The translations under genes were made by a program, and so were the position numbers. From a virus: DNA of 32,268 bases. Location of the stretch: the IMG/VR virus record IMGVR_UViG_3300042485_002160, positions 1 through 32,268 of that record, one strand, 5' to 3'. Shown here one piece after another: positions 6,458 to 12,174 of the stretch. The notes beneath the pieces were generated by a model. That model had not been told where the DNA came from. It did no database searches and saw only the letters and a list, made by a program, of their open reading frames with translations. Every line of letters begins with the position of its first letter. The first letter of the stretch is position 1.

Positions 6458-7721
6458 GATCAAATGCTGTTACGTTGCCCAAGCAATAGTTATTGTAAAA
6501 ACGATGCACCCCGCCGATATATGGAGCTCGCTTGGGATCAAATTTGTATTCCCGCCAAAGATTAGGGTCAATTTGTTTTACTTTTTGTCGCAGTGCCGGT
6601 ACCCCATTGGTGTAGTATCGTTGTCCACAATCAGGTGCCGAGTTGCAAAGCAACCAGGTATCTTTAAGAGCAAACATATGGCCATGAGGTTTGCCGGCAA
6701 CAATTAAATTAGGATTCCAGTCGGGATATATCAGCCTGTGCAAGCCTCGCATGCTTAGAGCATAGGGACGACCTGATCTAGTGATTTTGATCAAAGGCTT
6801 GGTTAGATAAGGATCAGGGCAAGTGGTGCCGTAAACTGTATCCTCGTATCCGTGATTATCTAGCACATGAATACCATCAACATCTGTGGCAGTAAGATTG
6901 TTTAAGTACCTGCATATGATATGAGCTTGTTTTGCCGGTAATGCGGGCATGTCTGGTGCCCAATAAAAAAATTCATCGTATTCTCCTGGTCGATTCAGCT
7001 GCTGAGCAAGAGCAGTTACGGCATGATCCTGCCCATCGCCAAAACGTAAATAATATTGATTATTTTGTTGGAACACATCAGGTTTTTCCACTCCCCATAC
7101 AAAACAAACTTTTTTGCCCGATTCGATCAATTCACGATACGCAGACACAGTTTCTCTTATGTAACTGCGACTCAACGCACTGAATGAGTAGTATTGATTG
7201 ACGTGATAGAAAAAGTCCCATCGATTGTCGCTTACAGTCATTAACTTTGCATTGAGGTCAGTTATGTCGATGACTCTGTGCACTGTGTTTTTGTACAACG
7301 GATTGTTTTCTAACAGTGTCTGTGTCTGTGGTATAGCAGTAGCATATATTTCGCCATTGAGGTAATCTTGCTTGTTTTGAGTACCATCTACTGTGGTATA
7401 CTGCGCAATTTCATCAACAAAGATATTGTTTTTTACAAAAGTATTGAGTATATTGGACGAGTCAGCACCGCCAGAATACCACAACACAATATAGTCATAG
7501 TCGTTGCGAATCTGTTCAGCTCTAGCACGGTACCAAAATTCTAAATTGCCCGGGGGGTCCTGGCCCCAGTTGAATTGGCCATACACTTGGGTATTGTAAT
7601 GCCACTGAATAGGCTGCCGGCTTTGGCCGTAAAATTCAATGGCTTCTAACTTGCTGTAGGTTTTTTGGTTGCCTACAGTGTAGTAGCCATACCGATCTTT
7701 GTCGTTGAGAGTATAAGTCAA
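6444..7721 (-). CDS. PP-loop ATP-pyrophosphatase family protein, paralog 3
   Basis: The protein has 425 residues with SGGADS at residues 83-88 after YDYIVLWY. It is the longest of the three paralogs and carries the same blocks: YGYYTVGNQKTYSK, WHYNTQVYG, LEFWYRARAEQIRNDYDY, DEFFYWAPDMPALPAKQAH and LIYPDWNP. The only start that fits is TTG at 7721, whose TTGA overlaps the stop of the gene upstream; AAGGA lies about 10 bases before it. The non-ATG start and overlap suggest output limited by coupling to the upstream gene. Its substrate is unknown. Confidence 0.8.
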   Translation of the reverse strand: MTYTLNDKDRYGYYTVGNQKTYSKLEAIEFYGQSRQPIQWHYNTQVYGQFNWGQDPPGNLEFWYRARAEQIRNDYDYIVLWYSGGADSSNILNTFVKNNIFVDEIAQYTTVDGTQNKQDYLNGEIYATAIPQTQTLLENNPLYKNTVHRVIDITDLNAKLMTVSDNRWDFFYHVNQYYSFSALSRSYIRETVSAYRELIESGKKVCFVWGVEKPDVFQQNNQYYLRFGDGQDHAVTALAQQLNRPGEYDEFFYWAPDMPALPAKQAHIICRYLNNLTATDVDGIHVLDNHGYEDTVYGTTCPDPYLTKPLIKITRSGRPYALSMRGLHRLIYPDWNPNLIVAGKPHGHMFALKDTWLLCNSAPDCGQRYYTNGVPALRQKVKQIDPNLWREYKFDPKRAPYIGGVHRFYNNYCLGNVTAFDHDKN

Positions 7722-8275
7722 TGGTCTTGGTCCTTGTCCACTACTATCCAGCCCAGCTTGAACAGATCTTCTTGTACTTCATCAGTAACATAGCTTTCTC
7801 CCACAAAATGCTTGTTCATCCACTGATGTTTTTCAATTTGTTCAGGGGTCATGTCCTTGAAATCTTCTTGTGTGACGCTGCCGCGGATGCCCGAACAGTA
7901 CCAGTCAATGTAATCACCTTGTTCGAGCATGTCAGCCACAATGCCCCCGGCATAGCGCCACGAGCATGACCAGCGTTGTTCCTGGAGCAAGGGCCAAACA
8001 TCATTTTTCACAAATTTGTTGTTGCACAAGGCAGCATAGATGTTTTGAGCATACTCTTCGCGTGACTTGACTTTGTCGCAGATCCAACTAGTACTACGCA
8101 GGTCGTGTTCTAGATTGTATTTTTTCCACTCCTCGCTGGCTTCATTTTCCCGGGCGCGGTCAGCCTCGTCTTGATACAGTTTCATATATTCTTCCTGTGG
8201 TTCTTTGCCATCGTCCTTGCATCGTTGGATGTAAGACTTGAGCTGAAAAGTGCGACGATCAGTACTGCTATTCAT
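7718..8275 (-). CDS. Conserved T4-like phage protein, function unknown
   Basis: The protein has 185 residues. The N-terminal half is charged and helical (QEEYMKLYQDEADRARENEA). The C-terminal half has a conserved-looking core, QRWSCSWRYAGGIVADM, GDYIDWYCSGI, and ends with VTDEVQEDLFKLGWIVV. From memory this resembles a protein widespread in T4-like cyanophages and pelagiphages, with no known function. It has no signal peptide or membrane segment. It starts just after the tRNA-Arg gene with a poor ribosome-binding site, and its stop overlaps the TTG start of PP-loop paralog 3. Confidence 0.7.
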   Translation of the reverse strand: MNSSTDRRTFQLKSYIQRCKDDGKEPQEEYMKLYQDEADRARENEASEEWKKYNLEHDLRSTSWICDKVKSREEYAQNIYAALCNNKFVKNDVWPLLQEQRWSCSWRYAGGIVADMLEQGDYIDWYCSGIRGSVTQEDFKDMTPEQIEKHQWMNKHFVGESYVTDEVQEDLFKLGWIVVDKDQDH

Positions 8276-8288
8276 TTTTGTAGTAGTT

Positions 8289-8363
8289 TGGTCCAGCGTA
8301 ACGGAATCGAACCGCTATTTAGGGAGTAGAAATCCCCTGTATTATCCATTATACGAACGCCAG
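8289..8363 (-). tRNA. tRNA-Arg (anticodon UCU)
   Basis: A full cloverleaf can be drawn on the minus strand: acceptor CTGGCGT/ACGCTGG with two G-U pairs, D-stem GTAT/ATAC, anticodon stem GGGGA/TCCCT with loop TTTCTAC (anticodon TCT), T-arm AGCGG-TTCGATT-CCGTT and an encoded CCA. It reads AGA and AGG, codons often rare in proteobacterial hosts but common in phages. It lies 6 bases after the second tRNA and shares its promoter. Confidence 0.9.
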
Positions 8364-8369
8364 AATGTT

Positions 8370-8443
8370 TGGTACCTCGCGTGGGTAATGCTCCCACCCC
8401 GACCGATTATGAGTCGGCTGTTCCCCTGTAGAACTTGCAAGGC
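8370..8443 (-). tRNA. tRNA with anticodon CAU (Met or Ile2), atypical T-loop
   Basis: The minus strand folds as acceptor GCCTTGC/GCGAGGT, D-stem GTTC/GAAC, anticodon stem GCCGA/TCGGT with loop CTCATAA (anticodon CAT), T-stem GTGGG/CCCAC, discriminator A and an encoded CCA. The T-loop is AGCATTA, not the canonical TTCRANN. The anticodon stem lacks the three G-C pairs of initiator tRNA, so it is elongator Met or a lysidine-type Ile. It directly follows a strong promoter. Confidence 0.8.
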
Positions 8444-8450
8444 GTTTAAT

Positions 8451-8558
8451 TTACTTATTATACGATAACTTTCTTAGTTGGTCAATCGTAAATATGTCAT
8501 CCAAGGGTTGACCAAACAGATCCGAATGTTGGATCGGAGGTTTTGTTTTTACAACCAT
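8451..8558 (-). CDS. Small protein of 35 residues, unknown
   Basis: The reading frame starts with ATG at 8558, overlapping the stop of the gene upstream by 10 bases, and ends at 8451, just before the tRNA pair. The protein begins MVVKTKPPIQ and ends DIFTIDQLRKLSYNK. The close overlap suggests a real, coupled gene. I recognise no family. The promoter of the tRNAs lies in its last codons. Confidence 0.45.
   Translation of the reverse strand: MVVKTKPPIQHSDLFGQPLDDIFTIDQLRKLSYNK
8457..8485 (-). promoter_or_regulatory. Sigma70-type promoter for the tRNA pair
   Basis: On the minus strand TTGACC (8485-8480) and TATAAT (8462-8457) are separated by exactly 17 bases. Transcription would begin about 8450, a few bases before the CAU tRNA. 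The same layout occurs at 11065, 11443 and 11758. Confidence 0.75.
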
Positions 8559-8866
8559 GCGTGACAGCTCCAGTTGTTGAGATATCGCATACTTGCGTTG
8601 AATGAGCCAAAATGTCGAGCATGGAAAGTATCGTACGCATGTTTCCACTTCTTTTGAACAGGTTCGGGACTGTGACAAGCAAGATAATGAAGTTGACCAA
8701 ACTGCTTGAAGATGGTCTTGCGATTGAGTCGGAACCCCGCAGGATACCACTCAACACGGCGTTGCCAGTTGTAGCTGTCTGTACGACCATGCACTCGGCG
8801 CATCTTCATGATAGTTCTAGTGTCCATGCTAGAGCTGGGACGGAATCGATTAGGTATTTTGTTCAT
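8549..8866 (-). CDS. Unknown basic protein, 105 residues
   Basis: I take the ATG at 8866, which overlaps the end of the upstream zinc-ribbon gene by 17 bases; an ATG at 8827 is also possible. The protein is basic and aromatic (MKMRRVHGRTDSYNWQRRVE, WYPAGFRLNRKTIFKQFGQL) and ends NNWSCHAWL. No known domain is recognised. Its position in a run of short overlapping genes supports it as a real phage gene, probably early. Confidence 0.55.
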   Translation of the reverse strand: MNKIPNRFRPSSSMDTRTIMKMRRVHGRTDSYNWQRRVEWYPAGFRLNRKTIFKQFGQLHYLACHSPEPVQKKWKHAYDTFHARHFGSFNASMRYLNNWSCHAWL

Positions 8867-9047
8867 AACAAGTGGGGCAAAGTGAGTTATAGCTGGGACC
8901 ACCTTGTGGGCGGATAGCAGTTTGGCACTGCTGACAAAGTATGAAAGCCTGGGTGTAAATGTAGCCCGGCTCAGCAGGCAGGATTGGTTCCCACCCACCA
9001 TCGGGCAGTTGGGCATAGCCCAGTATTGTGTCTGTTTCAGGTTTCAT
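8850..9047 (-). CDS. Small zinc-ribbon protein, 65 residues
   Basis: Two Cys-x2-Cys knuckles are visible: CQQC near residue 39 and CPTC near residue 57, giving a likely zinc ribbon in the C-terminal half. The N-terminal half (MKPETDTILGYAQL, then DGGWEPILPAEPG) is of unknown type. The ATG at 9047 overlaps the TGA of the 37-codon gene upstream (ATGA), which decides this start over earlier in-frame ATGs. It may bind nucleic acid or a protein partner. Confidence 0.6.
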   Translation of the reverse strand: MKPETDTILGYAQLPDGGWEPILPAEPGYIYTQAFILCQQCQTAIRPQGGPSYNSLCPTCYEQNT

Positions 9048-9157
9048 TGTGTCACAATCCTGTAACTGGAGTGTGGATAGCGTGTTTGCAACCATTCCAA
9101 CAAGCCCGGCTCCCAAGGCAACTGAATGGTGTTGTTGTAGTTGGCAATATAGGTCAT
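9044..9157 (-). CDS. Micro-protein of 37 residues
   Basis: I found this by hand. The ATG at 9157 follows AGGAAAGATCAA, a good ribosome-binding site, and overlaps the stop of the upstream gene by ATGA. The peptide begins MTYIANYNNTIQLPWEPG and ends HSSYRIVTQ. Its TGA overlaps the ATG of the zinc-ribbon gene. Both junctions are typical of coupled phage genes, so I think it is translated. Its function is unknown. Confidence 0.55.
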   Translation of the reverse strand: MTYIANYNNTIQLPWEPGLLEWLQTRYPHSSYRIVTQ

Positions 9158-9423
9158 TTGATCTTTCCTGCTTGACGTTGTGCATCGGCTAGCTGGCCAA
9201 AGCCGTACTCCAGTTCAATCCAGGGGCGATCTACTTCATCGCTCCAGGCACGGTCACCAGAAACGTATGCACGGGTGTCGACTTCTCGAAGCACATCGCT
9301 TACCAGCAGTTGAGCGAACTTTTCTCTATCAAAGTTGGCATAACTGCTGGCATAACCTTGTGGGCCAACCATTTCTACAATACTAGTAGCCTGTTCAGCA
9401 AGTTCTCTTAATCGTTTGTTCAT
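9154..9423 (-). CDS. Small conserved phage protein, 89 residues
   Basis: The ATG at 9423 overlaps the stop of the 249-residue gene (GCATGA) and gives MNKRLRELAEQATSIV. That opening, with a later FDREKFAQLLVSDVLREV, resembles a small helical protein seen in many tailed phages whose function is not known. The ORF is open further upstream, but those codons lie inside the previous gene. It is followed by the 37-residue frame with an ATGA overlap. Confidence 0.6.
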   Translation of the reverse strand: MNKRLRELAEQATSIVEMVGPQGYASSYANFDREKFAQLLVSDVLREVDTRAYVSGDRAWSDEVDRPWIELEYGFGQLADAQRQAGKIK

Positions 9424-10169
9424 GCAAAATCCCGGTTGCTGAGTGTGGTCTGACGGTTGCTGAGTGCAGCCCACATCTTGCGCTTCTCATAGTAACGAGC
9501 CAAGCCCGGCCAATCCGAGGCATAGATACGGAAATCGTATCCGGGACGCTGGCACCAGGTGTCAAACTCTTTGTTGAAGTGTCCGCCGCCCCCGCCTCCG
9601 GTGCCAGTGTGAGCACGTTGTCGACCTGAGTGGAACGTACCACGGCTAAACAAGTCACTGCCAAGGTAGTAACTGTCCAGTTCCTTGGGCCATTCAACCA
9701 GCCACTCAATGCGTCCAGTCCAACCTGGGTAGCCACGCGGGCGACCGTCTCGGGCTTCGTAGCTGCTGAAGCATTGCACACCGCCCACAGGGCATGAGTG
9801 ACTGTTGCTGACACTGTCGCTCCAGCGCAGGTTATTCGTAATCTTCAGAACACGTGGCACAGGCACAACCTGAGCATCTTTGCGTCGACTGATCTTTTTG
9901 CCAACGCAGTCCCAGTCGTATGGATCGCCTGCGGCAGCTTCGGCCCAGAACAGGTGCTGGTTATCTATCACCATTTGGCACCAGTCATTGATGCTTTGCT
10001 CACGCTCGTACAGTTCGGCCCAGGCAGCGTCTTTGGCAGCTTCGGCAATTTGCAGTCGACGTTGAGCATTACGATGTCGGGCCAGGGTGCGTAGGTGGGC
10101 AACATACTTTGATTTGTCTTCAAAAATCTTGCCGTCAGCGTCTGATTTGTATGCTGTGATAATGCTCAT
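9420..10169 (-). CDS. Unknown phage protein, 249 residues
   Basis: The N-terminal 70 residues are a charged helix (KYVAHLRTLARHRNAQRRLQ), followed by a segment rich in tryptophan, glycine and serine (YPGWTGRIEWLVEWPKEL) with a glycine run (TGTGGGGGGHF). It ends RKMWAALSNRQTTLSNRDFA. I cannot assign a family. It has ATGA overlaps on both sides, so it is in the middle of a translationally coupled run of small genes. Confidence 0.6.
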   Translation of the reverse strand: MSIITAYKSDADGKIFEDKSKYVAHLRTLARHRNAQRRLQIAEAAKDAAWAELYEREQSINDWCQMVIDNQHLFWAEAAAGDPYDWDCVGKKISRRKDAQVVPVPRVLKITNNLRWSDSVSNSHSCPVGGVQCFSSYEARDGRPRGYPGWTGRIEWLVEWPKELDSYYLGSDLFSRGTFHSGRQRAHTGTGGGGGGHFNKEFDTWCQRPGYDFRIYASDWPGLARYYEKRKMWAALSNRQTTLSNRDFA

Positions 10170-10351
10170 ACTTCCACCTTTTCAATACACTGTTCCACAT
10201 CCTGCAAGACTCGCTTGAGTTCGTCAATGTTGATTTCAAGGTAATGAATTGATACTTCGGGTGGAATACGCCGTCCTTTAAGATCAGCCAACAGTTCTTC
10301 CTTGCCGGCGATTGTTTTACGCAGATTGGTTGCTACGGTTTGGATGTTCAT
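10166..10351 (-). CDS. Small coiled-coil protein, 61 residues
   Basis: Almost the whole chain is predicted helical with heptad-like spacing (NLRKTIAGKEELLADLKG, then IDELKRVLQDVEQCIEKVEV), broken once by RRIPPE. This suggests a helical hairpin. It overlaps both neighbours by four bases. Function unknown. Confidence 0.55.
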   Translation of the reverse strand: MNIQTVATNLRKTIAGKEELLADLKGRRIPPEVSIHYLEINIDELKRVLQDVEQCIEKVEV

Positions 10352-10599
10352 TTTAGCCCCAATACTTTCTTTTCTGCTTCTGACAGTTTAGCCAGGGCCC
10401 GTTTGCGGAGTTCACCGTTTTCGTACTCTGTCAATTCATCCAAACTGTCAAGGATAACAAATTCTTTTTCATAGACTTCATCATACTTGTGCTTTGCCTT
10501 CCAGGCATCGGCAGCTTCTTTGGTTGCTACATAATACTTGTGGTTGTGACGATCACCCCCGTCCCAAGTTTGAATATCCCAGCATTTAATGATTTTCAT
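10348..10599 (-). CDS. Small protein of the repeated short alpha/beta type, 83 residues
   Basis: The protein starts MKIIKCWDIQTWDGG and has YYVATKEAADAWKAKHKY, a pattern of strand, then acidic-Ala helix, then strand (EFVILDSL) seen in several short proteins of this region. Its tail is ALAKLSEAEKKVLGLK. A near copy of the tail lies at 10808-10855 as a remnant. ATGA overlaps join it to both neighbours. Confidence 0.55.
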   Translation of the reverse strand: MKIIKCWDIQTWDGGDRHNHKYYVATKEAADAWKAKHKYDEVYEKEFVILDSLDELTEYENGELRKRALAKLSEAEKKVLGLK

Positions 10600-10811
10600 A
10601 CCAGTTCTCCGGTTAGATCGTTGACACAGCCGTAGTAGACTGCCTTAGTATTATCGCCATGTCGATTAGTTGCGCCACGAAGGTTGTAAGTTTCAATCCA
10701 CCAATCAGCATCGGCCTTGTTTTCAAATTCATTCTCGGCAACAACCTTATGCAGGTTGGGCTTGCCCAGTTCTACAGGGTGGACTTGAACGATGTGTACG
10801 AATTTTGTCAT
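10596..10811 (-). CDS. Small protein of the repeated short alpha/beta type, 71 residues
   Basis: I take the ATG at 10811 (MTKFVHIVQVHPVELGK). The longer frame starts inside the remnant of another gene and would add a non-native leader. The chain has strand-helix-strand order with ENEFENKADADWWIETYNL in the middle. It shows the same layout as its neighbours at 10348, 10867 and 11525. Function unknown. Confidence 0.5.
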   Translation of the reverse strand: MTKFVHIVQVHPVELGKPNLHKVVAENEFENKADADWWIETYNLRGATNRHGDNTKAVYYGCVNDLTGELV

Positions 10812-10855
10812 TTTAATCCCAATACTTTCTTTTCTTCTGGCGTCAATTTGGCCAG
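10808..10855 (-). pseudogene. Remnant 3' end of a duplicated gene
   Basis: Between stop codons this stretch encodes LAKLTPEEKKVLGLK. The end of the intact gene at 10348-10599 encodes LAKLSEAEKKVLGLK, and both run into a TAAAATGA junction with the next gene. The rest of the copy is gone. It looks like the scar of a tandem duplication followed by deletion. Confidence 0.65.
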
Positions 10856-10866
10856 TCACTGTGCAG

Positions 10867-11040
10867 TCAGTATGTTTCTTTTATAACAGTGTACTCGCTT
10901 TCGGGCCACTGAGTCTTGAACTCTTCAGACCGGATGTATTCATTGTAGGCCTTGGCTTCAAAGAATGTCTTTCTGAACACCGCTTTGAAATCACCTTTGG
11001 GAACAATGCTAAGATAAATTGATGTTGCTTTGCCAGCCAT
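10867..11040 (-). CDS. Small protein of the repeated short alpha/beta type, 57 residues
   Basis: The ATG at 11040 (MAGKATSIYLSIVPKG) has AAGGA six bases upstream; an ATG five codons earlier would place that site inside the coding region. The chain ends with FFEAKAYNEYIRSEEFK and SEYTVIKETY, again strand-helix-strand. It is served by the promoter at 11065. Function unknown. Confidence 0.55.
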   Translation of the reverse strand: MAGKATSIYLSIVPKGDFKAVFRKTFFEAKAYNEYIRSEEFKTQWPESEYTVIKETY

Positions 11041-11064
11041 GTGTGTTCCTTTCAATTAAGTCTT

Positions 11065-11093
11065 ATTATAACAGTTTGGGATTATTTGGTCAA
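11065..11093 (-). promoter_or_regulatory. Sigma70-type early promoter
   Basis: TTGACC (11093-11088) and TATAAT (11070-11065) are 17 bases apart on the minus strand. It lies between the small GIY-YIG gene and the 57-residue gene, giving a leader of about 18 bases with a good ribosome-binding site. Confidence 0.75.
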
Positions 11094-11097
11094 ACAC

Positions 11098-11436
11098 TTA
11101 AACAACTCCGCGCATGTCGGTGTTCAAGTTGGGACGAAGGTTGCGTATCAACTCACGCTCTGCGGCGTGTGCATCAGTTTTGCCACGCACCACGTCCAAG
11201 ACGCGAACAGTAAAAGCACCAACACCGCGCTCACGCAGAACTTGGTACAACATCCACGACTTGTCTTCGCTACGCGAGCGATACAGGTGCTTGCGGCACC
11301 GAGTCATAACACTCAGCTTCACAGTTGAAGCGGTCTTGGCAGTAACACCAATGTAAAAGTCTGAACCCGACTCGATCATGTAGATTACATGAGTACGATC
11401 TGTACGCTTTTTACGGGCTACTGTTTTTGTGTTCAT
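11098..11436 (-). CDS. Small GIY-YIG nuclease-domain protein
   Basis: The protein has 112 residues. After a basic N-terminus (KTVARKKRTDRTH) comes VIYMIESGSDFYIGVTA, a GIY-YIG type strand pair with YMI in place of GIY, and then VMTRCRKHLYRSRS, which supplies the catalytic-type arginine, and AERELIRNLRPNLN, with the glutamate and final asparagine typical of the domain. It has no DNA-binding NUMOD repeats. It could be a small nuclease acting on host DNA or a degenerate homing enzyme. A perfect promoter ends only 6 bases before its ATG, so its mRNA may have no leader. Confidence 0.75.
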   Translation of the reverse strand: MNTKTVARKKRTDRTHVIYMIESGSDFYIGVTAKTASTVKLSVMTRCRKHLYRSRSEDKSWMLYQVLRERGVGAFTVRVLDVVRGKTDAHAAERELIRNLRPNLNTDMRGVV

Positions 11437-11442
11437 GTGTAT

Positions 11443-11471
11443 ATTATAGCAAATTGGGCATTTTGAGTCAA
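11443..11471 (-). promoter_or_regulatory. Strong sigma70-type promoter, possibly leaderless
   Basis: TTGACT (11471-11466) and a perfect TATAAT (11448-11443) are 17 bases apart on the minus strand. The ATG of the GIY-YIG gene begins at 11436, 7 bases after the -10, which is where transcription normally starts. No Shine-Dalgarno site is present in between. Confidence 0.75.
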
Positions 11472-11486
11472 CCGTTTTTGCACACG

Positions 11487-11526
11487 AAAAAGTACTACTT
11501 TTTGTGGGGTAAAATGTACTACTTTT
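11487..11526. repeat. Inverted and direct repeats upstream of the GIY-YIG promoter
   Basis: AAAAAGTA-C-TACTTTTT (11487-11503) is an 8-bp inverted repeat. GTACTACTTTT occurs at 11492-11502 and again at 11516-11526. On the minus strand they lie about 20-60 bases before the -35, where an activator site or UP element would sit. Confidence 0.45.
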
Positions 11527-11716
11527 AGCTTACTTTTTCAATACTAGCACGCCAATAGCACTCACGACTACCGCCTGTTTCCCAGTGTGCCTTGTAGGCC
11601 TGGGCTTCTTCCAGTGTGGAGTAGAAGCGAGTGTCGCTGGGGTCAACACGTTGAGCACCGCAATCGTATTCTGTCACTGTGACTTTATACAGTCCGGAAA
11701 GTTTGACTTCTGCCAT
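11525..11716 (-). CDS. Small protein of the repeated short alpha/beta type, 63 residues
   Basis: The protein reads MAEVKLSGLYKVTVTEYD, then FYSTLEEAQAYKAHWE and YWRASIEKVS: strand, helix and strand with the F-x-S-x-E-E-A pattern found also at 16542 (FYQSKDEAEQY). It has a good ribosome-binding site (AAGGAG) and its own promoter at 11758. Function unknown. Confidence 0.6.
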   Translation of the reverse strand: MAEVKLSGLYKVTVTEYDCGAQRVDPSDTRFYSTLEEAQAYKAHWETGGSRECYWRASIEKVS

Positions 11717-11757
11717 CTTGGGCTCCTTTCGCTTGGGTTATCAACTACTACAATTAC

Positions 11758-11786
11758 AGTATAAGCGATTTTGAATTTTTGGTCAA
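11758..11786 (-). promoter_or_regulatory. Sigma70-type early promoter
   Basis: TTGACC (11786-11781) and TATACT (11763-11758) are 17 bases apart on the minus strand. It serves the 63-residue gene, with a leader of about 35 bases. It belongs to the same promoter family as those at 8457, 11065 and 11443. Confidence 0.7.
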
Positions 11787-11791
11787 CCGTT

Positions 11792-12142
11792 TTAATAGTG
11801 TTGTAAACTTGCAACAAACCGTTTGAAATCATTATATAATGCGTACATGGTTGCGTACTTGCTGTCAAAGAAACACAGTAAAGGTTTTTTACCTAGTTTG
11901 AAATAGTACGGTGTAGTAAGTTTTCGATCCAGCGTGAGCAGTATGCCAGGTGTGGCTTGCACAGATACAGGCACCTCAAAGTCCCAATGCTCAAGATTGT
12001 ATTGTTCAAACGCTTTAAACCCATCATAGGTTAGTCGCCAGCCGCCATTGGGATTTTGCCACCAGTATTGCATAGCATCTTCCACCGTCCATATATCAGA
12101 CTGGGCAGTTAGTTTTTTAGTGAGGTCTAGTTTACTTGACAT
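11792..12142 (-). CDS. Unknown phage protein, 116 residues
   Basis: The chain has a tryptophan-rich N-terminus (IWTVEDAMQYWWQNPNGGW) and a C-terminal helical part (YATMYALYNDFKRFVASLQ). I recognise no domain. The start is poorly supplied with a ribosome-binding site (TTATTTATACAA precedes the ATG). The region directly upstream is the plus-strand HNH endonuclease gene, so the original upstream sequence may have been displaced by that insertion. Confidence 0.55.
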   Translation of the reverse strand: MSSKLDLTKKLTAQSDIWTVEDAMQYWWQNPNGGWRLTYDGFKAFEQYNLEHWDFEVPVSVQATPGILLTLDRKLTTPYYFKLGKKPLLCFFDSKYATMYALYNDFKRFVASLQHY

Positions 12143-12145
12143 TTG

Positions 12146-12153
12146 TATAAATA
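12146..12153 (+). promoter_or_regulatory. T4-type late promoter for the HNH endonuclease
   Basis: TATAAATA, the exact consensus of T4 late promoters, lies on the plus strand 21 bases before the ATG at 12175. The start of transcription would be near 12160, which rules out the ATG at 12157 and leaves AAGGA in the leader. Confidence 0.65.
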
Positions 12154-12174
12154 AGTATGTTTAAGGAACCTCGT

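Noticed and set aside
306-7721. Calling the three PP-loop paralogs asparagine synthetases
   Set aside because: There is no N-terminal glutaminase domain with a catalytic Cys2, and the N-terminal module is of another type.
8370-8443. Initiator tRNA
   Set aside because: The first pair is G-U and the anticodon stem lacks the three consecutive G-C pairs of initiator tRNA.
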